Below, piece by piece: positions 1-9,986 of a stretch of DNA of 20,847 bases. Location of the stretch: the NCBI GenBank assembly GCA_051453625.1, contig JBOZIK010000001.1, forward strand, positions 93,788,905 to 93,809,751. Direction: 5' to 3'. Position numbers and translations under genes: made by a program. Every line of letters begins with the position of its first letter. The stretch's first letter is position 1. The stretch comes from Welwitschia mirabilis (taxonomy: Eukaryota > Gnetophyta > Gnetopsida > Welwitschiales). The notes under the pieces are model-generated. The model ran no database searches, had not been told where the DNA came from, and worked only from the letters and a program-made list of their open reading frames with translations.

Positions 1-690
1 AGCTTCTTAGGTATGTTAAACCTATCTTAATCTCTTATCCTAAGAAGTTTCTTACAAATCCTTGGATCTTAAATAAATCCTCTCATATTTAATATCAAGC
101 TCTGAATGAAATCTATATTTCAAATCCTTCATATCATAAATTTGATAAGATATTTTTTTTCCCATGAGTTGTATGAATTTTTTATCTCTTACATTAATGC
201 TTGTGAAAATAAATTGTCATGTGTTTATGTAAAATTGAAAAAGCCTTATTTTCCTCTTAAGAAATCATGTCTTAAATTACATTGTAGAAAACATTTTAAA
301 GATCCTTCAAAATTATCTTAGAAACTTTCTCAGAGTTCCTTTTCACATGTCTTTTCCAATGATGCTCAAAATTCACAAAGCTTTTATAGGAGATTATATT
401 TCAGTTACACTTATCATTTCTTCATTTCTTATTTAAATTTAAAAAATTGTGCTATCCACTTATTATCTTTTTAGTATCACTTCTTTCCAATTGTTCTAAT
501 TAAAAATGAATGCATACCTTTCATGTTTTATTAATAGGTGAATATTTAATTTGGACCTTATTTTTCTAAAATAATACAAATTTCTTGAGACAATCTTTCT
601 TTTGCTTTCTTTTTTTTCTTTAATGAAGTGTGAGTTAGATTTTAGGTTTTTAAATAAAGATTGCATGCTTTGATATTTCCTTTTTGCTTT
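1..690. other. AT-rich stretch with no recognisable gene
   Basis: I read both strands and found no conserved protein motif, RNA gene or primer site. Two short open frames (106-321 plus, 496-693 minus) have low-complexity composition rich in K, I, F, L and S and no family signature. The stretch lies upstream of the remains of a plus-strand gypsy element, so it may be decayed internal or leader sequence of that element, but I could not align it convincingly to the leader of the minus-strand relative at 20001-20652. Confidence 0.5.
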
Positions 691-704
691 CATGATACTT
701 TTGA

Positions 705-790
705 TTTTCAGTTTTCTATTTTGATATTCTCTATTTTCTATTTTTAGTTTTTGTTTCTATTTGTAATTTGTATTTTCTATTTGCTATTCT
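705..790. repeat. Degenerate T-rich tandem repeat (TTTTCTAT-like)
   Basis: Blocks resembling TTTTCTATT recur about every 8-16 bases, interrupted by TTTG and GATA variants, and a weaker copy of the pattern appears at about 855-885. It looks like a decayed pyrimidine-rich simple repeat. Pyrimidine-rich sequence also occurs in the leader of the minus-strand gypsy element, so this could be leader sequence. Confidence 0.5.
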
Positions 791-971
791 GCAATAATAA
801 TCTATCATCCCTATGTCGTCTAGATGATCAAGTAGATGACAATCTACTTTTTTAGTTTCTATTTTCAAAATTTTCTATAAGTTTTTTGTATTTTATTTCC
901 ATCTTCTATGTGTGCCATGCTCTTTATCATCTTGACGATGAGAAGAATGATAGTCAATAAAATAATGATTT

Positions 972-1090
972 TAGTTTGAGAAAATACATTATTGTGGCTC
1001 TATTGAAATTTCGGACTTGACTACTTAAGAATTGTAGAAATTAAATGGACAAAATTTGGAATTACATAAGAAAACCATCTAAATTTTCTC
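972..1090 (+). pseudogene. Tail of a gypsy pol (integrase C-terminus), plus-strand element
   Basis: One frame reads a GSIEISDLTT stretch followed, after two stops, by NGQNLELHKK. This matches the end of plant Athila-type integrases, where a G-A-V-E-I strand is followed by an N-G-Q-R-L-K motif. The NGQ codons are at 1044-1052. The same tail exists on the minus strand (NGQRL at about 14656-14670). Only about 35 residues remain. The integrase catalytic core and the KWEGPY-type region that should lie just upstream are missing, so the frame starts abruptly near 972. That points to a large internal deletion or a chimeric junction. I am fairly sure of the assignment because the sequence after it also matches the minus element. 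Confidence 0.6.
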
Positions 1091-1980
1091 TTAGCTTATT
1101 TTCCTTTACTAGATTATTATGGTGTTACTTGATCATTTTTACAACTTGAGTTATGTATTTATTTCCATGATTAGTCTTTTGACTTGGGCATTTCAGTGGT
1201 AAGATGGGATTCACCCAATCTTAGGACTTCACATGTCTATGGACTTCAATTTAAAGAAAGATGCTTTATTTTTGATATTTTTCTCAATGGTCAAAATATC
1301 TTAAATAGTTTAAGAGTGTTTTTTTATCTTAATCTTACAACTTTTATCTTTATCTTTTAGAGTATTTGGTCATGTGAAATGTTGTTTTGTTTTCACAAAA
1401 AAAAAAGAGAGAAAGAGAAGAGAGTAAAATAAAGACTCTGATGTTTTATACTATCTCAAAGACATGGTCACCATGGTCCTACCACATTTCTGAGAGCAGC
1501 CTTTTGCAGTGTAATATAATAGCTATGGAAAATTCACTAGGAGTTTAGTTGGCCATGCTTTACAGGTCCTTACTTCTCTAACTGTGGTTGCACTCCTCTC
1601 ATCATGAATAATAAAGTTATATTAAACTTTAAAGCTATGAAATTAGTGGTGTTCTTGGTGTCATAAGAGGCATTACTTGTTTTCTAGACTCTTAGTCCTT
1701 CCATATGATTATTTTATTTCTTAAGATTTGGGTGTCTGTTTTGAAATGATAAGAGGTAAGTTCATTTTTAAGCAATTCTTTAGTCTGGTCATTCATTATT
1801 TAAAGCATTTTATTTTAGCATCATCATAACGACTACCTCATCGAATGAAATTTTTGTTTAATAAGTTATGCATTTTTCACATCAAGTGATGTTATGATTT
1901 ATTTTATAGTAGTTTGCTAGGTTAAAATATCAGATCGGTGATCTATCTTTTGTTTATGTCATCTTATGTCCATTCTTCTT
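1090..1980 (+). repeat. Gypsy 3' non-coding region, inverted counterpart of 14560-14079 and 8716-8300
   Basis: Read on the plus strand, this segment matches, with many substitutions and small indels, the reverse complement of 14560-14079 continued by the reverse complement of 8716-8300. Shared landmarks are CTTAGCTTATTT (about 1092), GACTTGGGCATTT (about 1182), an A-rich run followed by GAGA (about 1396), ACATGGTCAC (about 1461), CATGCTT (about 1554) and TCCTTACTTCTCT (about 1567). The match crosses the copia insertion in the minus copy without a break, so this copy preserves the uninterrupted site. No coding potential is visible. From 1981 to about 2560 the homology fades and I see nothing identifiable. 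Confidence 0.65.
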
Positions 1981-2953
1981 ATTTTCTTTTATAGCTTGAT
2001 TGGTTATTTCAAAGTTATTAACATATTTTCTTAGCATATTTTCCTTGTTTAAATTTTTAATAAAAGATAATTTGTTACTTAGATAAGTGTTTTTTAATAA
2101 ATTTATGTTATTTTCAAATTTTTGATGTTCTAAGTGCTACTCATGTTCTTTCTGTGATGAAACATTTTTATTATCCCCTCTTTTTTTACCTACTAGAATA
2201 TTTCATTAATCTCTATTTTTCAAATCTGACATTATTCAGCTTTACACTTAATTTAGAAAGTTGTCTTCTTTTACCTACCTTCTCACTCCCATCTTCTTTC
2301 TTTTGCTTTTTTCCCCCAATATAGGATGTATATTCTTTTCTTTTTGGGGGATAGAGATTCATTTTCATGGCTTATTTTCAAAAAATTTTTAACTTAATTC
2401 AGAGCTTTTCCGAAATAAAATTTTCACATTTTTATACACATTATGCATTACTTGTTATTTATATATGTAATGTGTTTTATAAGCCTGCTCTATAGTTTTT
2501 GGATTTATCTTTTCAAAAATAGATTGGCTCACAATTATGATTTTTTTAACCTAGTTTTTGTTAGGGAATGATAAAGGCTAAGTGAAGGGCTATGTTGCAC
2601 TGCCAATTTGTGGTTATTTAATAGGGTTTTATGAGTTGTTTTGAAGGACTTTTACATAGGTTTAAGTGCAATTCTAAGGATTTTGGAGATATAATAGAAA
2701 ATCTTGAAAATACATATTTCTTACTCAGATTTGATGTGTTAAAGACAAATTCTAATGCACAAAGTTTTGGAGAAGACTACTGACAAAAATGCTAAGTTTC
2801 TCCTTAAGAGAATGATAAAAAAAGACTGTTGTCTCCTCCATCATCCCCATGATAGGCAGGATGATAACACTACTAAGTTGCTAATGTGGACTATCAAATC
2901 GACTATTGAAATGCTTGATGAGTCATCTTTTGTGAGGAGCTGTCATTCCCTTC

Positions 2954-2979
2954 GTCATCCGAACGATAGCCAGGATGAC
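2954..2979. repeat. Perfect 7-bp inverted repeat GTCATCC...GGATGAC
   Basis: The arms GTCATCC and GGATGAC flank a 12-base loop. A similar imperfect copy lies at 2841-2864 (TCATCC...GGATGA). Both are inside the plus LTR. Related modules occur at 803-840, 925-953, 4888-4930, 4999-5036, 7750-7785, 7797-7837 and 20463-20508, all within or beside the gypsy elements. Their role is unknown. Confidence 0.6.
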
Positions 2980-3266
2980 ACTAACATATAACTAACTCTA
3001 ATAGCTAATCTTTGATCATTTTGTTTATTTCATTTATGAGCGCGCCTAGCTGTGCCTTCTATTTGTCTTTTTCTACTATGAGTTGTTATAAATAAGTTCC
3101 TCTTCGACTCTTCTTCTTATTTTCATTGCACTAGTAATTCTCATGATAGGAGATCAAAGGGTGAGATATTCATCTTGAGTGTTGCAGAAAGATGTGCACT
3201 TGATGGAGGATTGTGTATCCTCCATTAAGACCCAACTATTTTGTAACCTAGATGCTTGCTACTCAT

Positions 3267-4228
3267 NNNNNNNNNNNNNNNNNNNNNNNNNNNNNNNNNN
3301 NNNNNNNNNNNNNNNNNNNNNNNNNNNNNNNNNNNNNNNNNNNNNNNNNNNNNNNNNNNNNNNNNNNNNNNNNNNNNNNNNNNNNNNNNNNNNNNNNNNN
3401 NNNNNNNNNNNNNNNNNNNNNNNNNNNNNNNNNNNNNNNNNNNNNNNNNNNNNNNNNNNNNNNNNNNNNNNNNNNNNNNNNNNNNNNNNNNNNNNNNNNN
3501 NNNNNNNNNNNNNNNNNNNNNNNNNNNNNNNNNNNNNNNNNNNNNNNNNNNNNNNNNNNNNNNNNNNNNNNNNNNNNNNNNNNNNNNNNNNNNNNNNNNN
3601 NNNNNNNNNNNNNNNNNNNNNNNNNNNNNNNNNNNNNNNNNNNNNNNNNNNNNNNNNNNNNNNNNNNNNNNNNNNNNNNNNNNNNNNNNNNNNNNNNNNN
3701 NNNNNNNNNNNNNNNNNNNNNNNNNNNNNNNNNNNNNNNNNNNNNNNNNNNNNNNNNNNNNNNNNNNNNNNNNNNNNNNNNNNNNNNNNNNNNNNNNNNN
3801 NNNNNNNNNNNNNNNNNNNNNNNNNNNNNNNNNNNNNNNNNNNNNNNNNNNNNNNNNNNNNNNNNNNNNNNNNNNNNNNNNNNNNNNNNNNNNNNNNNNN
3901 NNNNNNNNNNNNNNNNNNNNNNNNNNNNNNNNNNNNNNNNNNNNNNNNNNNNNNNNNNNNNNNNNNNNNNNNNNNNNNNNNNNNNNNNNNNNNNNNNNNN
4001 NNNNNNNNNNNNNNNNNNNNNNNNNNNNNNNNNNNNNNNNNNNNNNNNNNNNNNNNNNNNNNNNNNNNNNNNNNNNNNNNNNNNNNNNNNNNNNNNNNNN
4101 NNNNNNNNNNNNNNNNNNNNNNNNNNNNNNNNNNNNNNNNNNNNNNNNNNNNNNNNNNNNNNNNNNNNNNNNNNNNNNNNNNNNNNNNNNNNNNNNNNNN
4201 NNNNNNNNNNNNNNNNNNNNNNNNNNNN
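3267..4228. other. Assembly gap, 962 N
   Basis: The gap lies inside the plus-strand LTR. The open frames that cross it are created by the N run and are not genes. Confidence 0.99.
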
Positions 4229-4523
4229 CTTTATTAAGGATTAAAGTAAGTAGTGTTAGTTCCATTTTACATTACATGTTAGATTAGGTTACATCTTGCA
4301 TTTGCATTGTACCTTTTATTTCTTGCATTATTCTTTATTTCTAGTTCCTATTATTCTTTTTTAAAACAATCTAAATCTCGTCTCATAGTTTTTAACATGA
4401 ATACAACAATTAAAATCTGCTCCCACTTATATTAGTGTGTTATATTGTATGAGATGTCTATTTATTTTATGAATGATAGAGTCTTCTTGAGCTTAAGCAC
4501 TTGAACAAATACACACTACAACA

Positions 4524-5594
4524 AACCATAAGGGAGAATGCACATAAAAAATATATATAAAAATAAAAGCAAATTTTTGATTAAAGCAAATCAACATCCA
4601 TGTTATAAAGTAGCAGCACCTTGATAAAGGATACACAAGCCAGTACTAAGAAAGATGTCTCTGTGTAATAGTAATAGATGGACTTCTTGTCCTTTGATCT
4701 TATTTCATGAGAATTTATAGTGCCAAGGAAGATTAAAATGAAGTCAAGAATAGAGGATGTATTTATTAAAAAATAGACTCCAAATTAGTAAATACAAATA
4801 GACATGCTAACAACCTTAACAACACATAAGAAGATGTAAGATACATTTTCAGAGTCTAGTGAAGTTTGATAAAGTATTATTTTAGGTGTCATCCTACTAG
4901 TAATCCAGATATCATAGGAGATAATGCCCTATCATATGAGTTTCATATCAGCTACCAGATTAATCCAATAAGCATCCTCCTTAGTTAAATTGTTTCTATC
5001 ATCTGTACAGTTATCTAGATGATTAGGTGGATGATGGACTTTTGTAAAGTGCTTTTTATATTAAATTAGCCTCTTTAATTATAAGATTACTGCTTTAGAT
5101 AGGAAGTATTATACCTTGCTTCATATGCTATCAAATATAATGAAGATTGCATTTTTTTATGACATTTTCTTTAGCTCTTCATTATCATCGAAAATTAGCA
5201 TAAACATATCTAATTTCTTATAAAATTACTCAAAATACCCTATGAAATACATATAATTTAGTAGTATAACATATTCCTCCACTTGGTCTTGTCAGTCCTT
5301 GATAAAACTAGGTGAACAACAATAATTACAAGCTAAATTACCTAATAGTAAATTAACTAAGAAAGTGTGAATTAAATTAGAAATAATTTTAAAAAACTTA
5401 AAATATAGAAAAAAATCAAAAATAGATGACTAAATTTTTTACCTGTGTATTGAAGTGGTCATACTATTATCCTGGTAGTCTTTTGAATAATGGAGAGGAT
5501 GATAAGATAAAAAATTATTCTTAAAAAATAGAAGCTTAGAAAAAGTTTGTTAAAAAGATAAACCTTAAATATATTGATAATTAATAGCCCTTCA
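4524..5594 (-). repeat. 3' LTR of the minus-strand gypsy element, truncated
   Basis: The start is TGAAGGGCTA read on the minus strand from 5594 (a TGTTA start at 5609 is possible). It matches the pre-gap part of the plus LTR at 2583-3266 in inverted orientation: the TCATCC/GGATGA modules, AATTCTCATGA near 4706, and GTGTATCCT near 4631 all occur in the same order. It stops where the plus element's terminus lies (4523), before any LTR end of its own. The simplest reading is that the plus element inserted into this LTR and the remainder lies left of the window. Confidence 0.5.
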
Positions 5595-5830
5595 CTCAAA
5601 TGTATAACAGAAAGAAACATAATTGTGTATCACATAAATAATCCTCATCATGTAGTATAAAAAATGGTATGTAAAAATATGCATGATCTCTAGTAATAAA
5701 AACATATACATGATGAATTTAAAAAATAATATGTCTATATATAAATTATAAATTTTGTATAATCCATAAAAGTGAAGATACATAATACAACATAATAAAG
5801 TCACTCCCATTATCTAATCATGATGAATTC

Positions 5831-7170
5831 CTAATGTGCAGCAGGATTAGGTGCAGGTGGAGAAGAAGGAGGATGCTTAAGATCTGTAAGCAAATGGTGA
5901 TCAAGCAAAATCATGATCATGCATGCTGTCTTATCTCCTTTCACCCTATCTTTTAGAGATCTACTATCACATCATGCTTTATCCATAAGATGCACTGTTG
6001 CACATCAAGTTAGTTTGTTGTAATCTCCTTTCAACCATTGTAATCCTATTCTTTAGTGTAGAAATACCTCAATATGCTATGTTTTAAATAGTTTATGTAG
6101 TCTCTATTAGGAGAGCCTAAATCTACTTTAAAGTATCTCTAATCATAGGTCTCTGCACGTAAGATCTCTCTGCCTCTCCTAATATCTAGATCCTCATATC
6201 CCATAGGTAATGAGCTATAGTCTGAATGTGTATAAATCTCTACTTGTCTATAGGCTCTAGTATGCTAAACTATCTGAACATAACTAAGAGAAGGCATGGA
6301 TATCTTAGATTTTGAAGCTATTATGTCTCTATTATAGTCCTGAGTCTCCTCTAGATGAATGTTCATAAATCCATCTGCTCATCCTACTTAAACATTATGA
6401 ATATTTGTAAGTGTAATACCATTGCATGACTATTATAACTAATGAACCGATGTTATAAGTTAGTCCTCTATGTAAAATATGATAGGTAGGTAACAACTGT
6501 ATAATTAAAACTTCCCGTCTATCCATAGTCAAATTAGCTAGTATGTTAAATGTTATTCCATAAGCATAACACTCCTCTATCCCTCTAGTTCAATGTCTTT
6601 GTCTTCTCCTAATATTACCTAAATCAGTTATTGTAATAATGTGATTCAAGAGGATCATAATCTTGTGGGTCTCGAATAGTATTTACTATCATATCAATAA
6701 GTTGATCATGAATGTCAAGACACTACTCTATATGAATCATGTCATAGAACTCCCTATTCCCTGATACATAGTGTACCTCCTATGCATATAAGATCTACTA
6801 GAGATATAGATCTATAAGTATTTACTCCACCTCTGGCTCTAACTGACTCATAAAATCCCTATAGTATTTCTTAACATAAATAGCAGTGGTCTAAATTGTA
6901 AGATATCTAGCATGATAAGGTGGAGGGTGGACTAACTCTTTCTAGTGGAATTTTAGTAGTGTTAATGAATCCACCTCCTACGCAATAGCTTTGGCCTCTA
7001 CCTGCGCCTATCTAGCTTTATGTATGCATGGCCTACTTAGTCATAAATATGAAATGTATTAGATGAAGTCAAGTGAAATTCTATAAGATGTATAGCATGG
7101 AATCTCAAAACGATCACATAAATTAGTAAAAATCATAAAAAGATGTTCTACCCTTCCTCAAGAGTATTAA
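5831..7170 (-). pseudogene. Broken third reading frame, possibly env-like, of the gypsy element
   Basis: On the minus strand a long protein-like reading runs from about 7170 to a TAG at 5831, crossing frames at least twice. Several of its stops are TAG or TAA where CAG or CAA would fit. Readable pieces include a stretch with KARxAQVEAKAIA (about 7000), HPPPYHARYL (about 6930), LLPTYHILHRGLTYNIGSL (about 6490), a helical stretch ISTLKNRITMVERRLQQ (about 6060) that looks like a short coiled coil, and a proline-rich end PPSSPPAPNPAAH. Athila-type elements often carry an extra frame (env-like, or plant-transposon-protein type) between pol and the 3' LTR, and position, strand, coiled coil and proline-rich tail agree with that. 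I do not recognise a firm family signature and see no clear transmembrane segment, so env-like is an inference. The plus-strand relative lacks it. Confidence 0.45.
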
Positions 7171-8716
7171 TATGTTTGATATTGCTTAATCATGTAAAGA
7201 CAAATGAAAAAAGCACAAAAATTTAAAAAAGTATAGATTAAGTGGGCCTTAAATAAGGTAAAAAATAAAAGTTCTCAAATGAAAAATCTAATCTCCTAGA
7301 AATATAGAGCGCATCATACTAATCAATTTTCCCTAAAGGATTACTATGTTTTAACTTATAGTTTGTGAGAAAATGCATTTTAAAATTAAAAACATAATTC
7401 TACATTATAAAATGCACAATTCATAATATCTCATAAGATATAAAGTAAAAATTAAATTTGTAAGTTCTAAATCAAATAATTTGAAAAATTAGATAATATA
7501 CATCAAAGCTATACATTGGAATGTTGAAATGTATAAAAACAAGAGAAAAAATAAAAAAATAATGAGGAAGAGAAAAACATATCTCATTTTGCAAAATCGA
7601 CTAAAATCTGACAAACAAAGGCATGAATTTAACTCGGAGAAATTCCAAGTACTATCATATCTTAAGTGATTGGGAGAAAGAATAGAGAATGGAAGAAAAA
7701 TGAAGGAAAAGCAAGTGATACATGGTTTTATTACATTATCATTTAGTCACATCCTCCAGATGATAGCCCTAGAATGACTAGCATAAAAAATCTTAGCATC
7801 ATCCTTTAATGTTATCTAGACAACTAGGTGGATGATGTGACTTTAAAATTTTTTAAAAGGATTGAGATGTTAGCTAAATAAGTTAGGCTTAAATATTAGC
7901 ATGAAGGTATCATAATGTATTAGAAAGCTCAAAAAAAATGTGAATCATGAAGAGTCATAACAAATGAAGATGATGAAAAAAACTCAAAGAAATCAAAAAA
8001 TATGGTAATGAAAATAAACTAAGTAGGATGAAATATGTCAAAGAAAATTGAACAAATGTGCCCAAATTGATAAATAATCCTAAAAATATGTAGAAATTCC
8101 AAAATACTCAAAGGAAACTTAAAAAAATTATGAAGAATAAGATATGATTGTATAATTAAATATGCTAAAAGAAAATCAACTTTTGAGTGATAAAAATAAC
8201 ATGAATAACAATAAGGAAACTCCTAAATAATAATGTCTTAGATGATGAAAAAATATAGAAATGACTTTAAAATAATAAATGAAAGAATCAAATAAAAGTA
8301 GAATGAAAATGGACATAAGGAACATAAAGAAGATAGCTTATCTACCTTAAATTCTAATTTACCAAACCCTCTTGGAAAACACCATAAAGTTACATAAGTA
8401 AAAATGCATGACAAAATGCATTGACTCCATAAAATTTCACTCAGAAAGGTAGTGATTATGAAGACACCAAAGATCAAGTGCTTAAAACAATGAATGATAA
8501 GATCAAAAGCTACTCAGAAATGAACTCACTTTCTTATACCCCAAAATACACCTAAATCCTTAAAAGTGAAATCATTATGTGGGAATACTAAAAGTCTAGC
8601 AAACAAATAATACCTTTGATGATATCAAGAACACCAATGATCCCATAGCCTTAAAGCTTATTACTACTTTCCATAATGAGGGGAGTGCAGCCACAGTCAG
8701 AGAAGTAAGGATCCAT
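7171..8716 (-). other. Non-coding 3' region of the minus gypsy element (left of the copia insert)
   Basis: 8300-8716 is the inverted counterpart of plus-strand 1561-1980. From 8300 down to 7171 the sequence is A-rich on the plus strand, with no frame I can support. A short hydrophobic open frame at 8238-8477 (minus) overlaps the homologous non-coding region and is probably chance. Two TCATCC/GGATGA modules lie at 7750-7785 and 7797-7837. Confidence 0.55.
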
Positions 8717-8721
8717 GAAGC
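8717..8721 (+). repeat. Target-site duplication GAAGC, left copy
   Basis: GAAGC directly precedes the left LTR, and the same five bases follow the right LTR at 14074-14078. Five base pairs is the usual copia duplication length. The flanks on both sides belong to the same gypsy region, which supports the pairing. Confidence 0.8.
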
Positions 8722-9013
8722 TATTAGATTTTATATTACCAATTGATATCAAACTAATATGATAGTTTTAAAATGAAATATGGTTTCAAAAATGCAAGGA
8801 GCTAAAGGATCCATAATAAAAGATAGTCAATATTTTGACATATTCTAATTAAAGTAACTTGATTTTCTGTCCAAGGATTTAAAGTAGAAGTTAATTAAAC
8901 TTAAAAATACTCATTTTAGGATACTTCATGAGGGGTCAAATAGATATATGAGGGGTTAAATGGATCTATAAATGCATTTTTCAAGCTTCTCCATATGTAC
9001 TATGTCTTATGGG

Positions 9014-9186
9014 TTGACCAAATTCATGTGGGGTCAACCAGAACTAAACAAATGCGGTTGACTAGATTTTAGAAGGGGTGAATGGATTAACTAACATTAT
9101 TCACTCAGGTTGACCAGATGACAAAGGAGGTAATCGGATCAAGTAGAATGAGTTACTCAAGTTAATCAAATGTTTTAAGGGGTCAA
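9014..9186. promoter_or_regulatory. Cluster of W-box-like TTGAC[C/T] motifs in the LTR
   Basis: TTGACC or TTGACT, or the complement GGTCAA, occurs at 9014-9019, 9032-9037, 9058-9063, 9110-9115 and 9181-9186, often as GGTTGACC or GGTCAACC. The right LTR has GGTCAA at 13074-13079 and TTGACT at 13174-13179, 13198-13203 and 13324-13329. TTGAC[C/T] is the core bound by plant WRKY factors, so the cluster could have been a stress-responsive promoter element. This rests on motif density only. Confidence 0.35.
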
Positions 9187-9537
9187 CCAGTCAGAGCAGA
9201 AGTGGAAATTTTCAAGCAACTTTCTAACCATTATTTCACCCAAGCTATCTATTACAAATTTAGATTTGTTTACAACTATTTAATAGTTATATTTTGAAAA
9301 ATCTATTTAAAGAGATAATATTCAAAAACCTCATGTGCTTAAGATCAAACAGATTTTGGAAAGAAAGGAGATTACGCTCTTGATTTGAAGAGATTATCTT
9401 TCTATCATTATTCTTCTTTCACTCAGCACTTGCCTTTGTACTAAATCTAAGCAATAAGAATCCATTGTTAGTTCTTGCATTTGAGTGACTTACAGCATAT
9501 AGGATTCATTTCCTTACTCATACTTATTCATTTTATT

Positions 9538-9713
9538 GAGGTTAAACCTTAGCCTACAAAGTTTATTATATGAAGGTTGAAAGTTAGCCTATAAAATTCT
9601 GTTATATAAAAGTAAAGTCTTAGCCTACAAAAGTATAGTTTATGAAGGTTGAGACTTATCCCTAAAAAGTCCATTGTAGAAGGTTGAAAGTTAGCCTTGA
9701 AAACCTAGTAAAT
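9538..9713 (+). repeat. LTR minisatellite, five units of about 35 bp
   Basis: Five degenerate units start at about 9538, 9572, 9608, 9643 and 9679. Each has a GAAGGTTGA-like start, then CTTAGCCTACAAAA and a T-rich end. The matching array in the right LTR is at 13678-13850. Confidence 0.75.
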
Positions 9714-9930
9714 AGTAAAGAATAGTTTCAGTTATTAATTTCTTCCTAGAGTGGAGTAGAGTGTATCCCAAACTACTATAAATCTTATCTTGTATATTTC
9801 TTTGGTTCTACCTTTAAGTTTATTTTGTTATATCCTTTTATGTCATAATTTCTATTTTGGGTAGTAATAATTGTTTAAATTTTTTTATAAGTCCTATTTA
9901 ACCCCTCTCTAGGATTCAAGATCCTACTTT

Positions 9931-9950
9931 TGGTATCAGAGCTCCAGGTT
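9931..9950 (+). other. Primer binding site, initiator-Met tRNA type
   Basis: TGGTATCAGAGCTCCAGGTT begins two bases after the left LTR. Its first 12 bases, TGGTATCAGAGC, are complementary to the 3' end of plant initiator methionine tRNA, the usual primer of Ty1/copia elements. The site fixes the element's direction as plus. Confidence 0.9.
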
Positions 9951-9986
9951 AAGTTAATACTAAGATTTTAATTAATCTTTGACTCA

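Larger units (their letters stand above)
972..4523 (+). mobile_element. Remains of a plus-strand Athila-like gypsy element (pol tail, 3' region, LTR)
   Basis: The order is integrase tail, non-coding 3' region, then LTR, and each part has an inverted counterpart in the minus-strand element that fills 4524-20770. The right end is set by an LTR terminus ending ACTACAACA at 4523, which resembles the terminus ending CCATAACA at 20674 on the minus strand. The left part of the element is deleted, unrecognised or outside the window. The five bases after the terminus (AACCA, 4524-4528) would be the target duplication, but its partner is not in the window. This copy has only about 1.5 kb between the pol tail and the LTR, against about 3.6 kb in the minus copy without its copia insert. 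It therefore lacks the env-like region. Confidence 0.55.
2583..4523 (+). repeat. 3' LTR of the plus-strand gypsy element (contains N gap)
   Basis: The start is placed at TGAAGGGCTA, which also occurs on the minus strand at 5594, preceded here by a T-rich box and then a purine-rich stretch (about 2563-2582) that could serve as polypurine tract. A start at TGTTAGGG (2559) is possible. The end is ACTACAACA at 4523. The part before the gap (2583-3266) matches the reverse complement of 5594-4600 in scattered blocks, for example AATTCTCATGA near 3137 and GTGTATCCT near 3214. The last ~95 bases (4429-4523) match the LTR end at 20770-20674 (shared TATATTAGTGTGTT). The true length is unknown because 962 bases are N. 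Confidence 0.5.
8722..9928 (+). repeat. Left LTR of the copia-type element
   Basis: It is 1,207 bp long, starting TATTAG where the right copy has TGTTAA, and ending CTACT where the right copy has CTATA. Both ends fit an original TG...CA that has decayed. It aligns along its whole length with the right LTR. A CpG-containing stretch retained in the right copy (GTCGACC at about 13031) reads GTTAATT here, showing transition decay. The LTR would have supplied promoter and polyadenylation signals. Confidence 0.85.

Noticed and set aside
106-321. Plus-strand open frame of 71 codons
   Set aside because: No motif, biased composition and no homologous frame elsewhere in the window.
803-2979. Spaced TCATCC/GGATGA motifs as a CRISPR-like array
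   Set aside because: Copies are few, degenerate and irregularly spaced, and the context is plant retrotransposon.
2755-2991. Plus-strand open frame of 78 codons with H-P-H-D and H-P-N-D repeats
   Set aside because: It lies inside the LTR, and the repeats come from the TCATCC/GGATGA modules. The counterpart in the minus LTR is not open.
3179-4287. Four overlapping open frames of 330-352 codons on both strands
   Set aside because: They consist almost wholly of the 962-N run, with only a few real codons at each end.
5592-5810. Minus-strand hydrophobic open frame of 72 codons
   Set aside because: It sits at the start of the minus LTR and just upstream of it, after the env-like stop. Its hydrophobicity follows from T-rich DNA and there is no matching frame in the plus copy.
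8238-8477. Minus-strand hydrophobic open frame of 79 codons, membrane-protein-like
   Set aside because: The homologous plus-strand region near 1790-1980 is not open, so this is probably chance in T-rich non-coding sequence.
9777-9783. TATAAAT as the LTR promoter (also 13929-13935)
   Set aside because: It is conserved in both LTRs but lies close to the 3' end, where similar C-T-A-T-A-A-A-T-C sequence is common in copia LTRs. I could not tell a TATA box from a U5 element.
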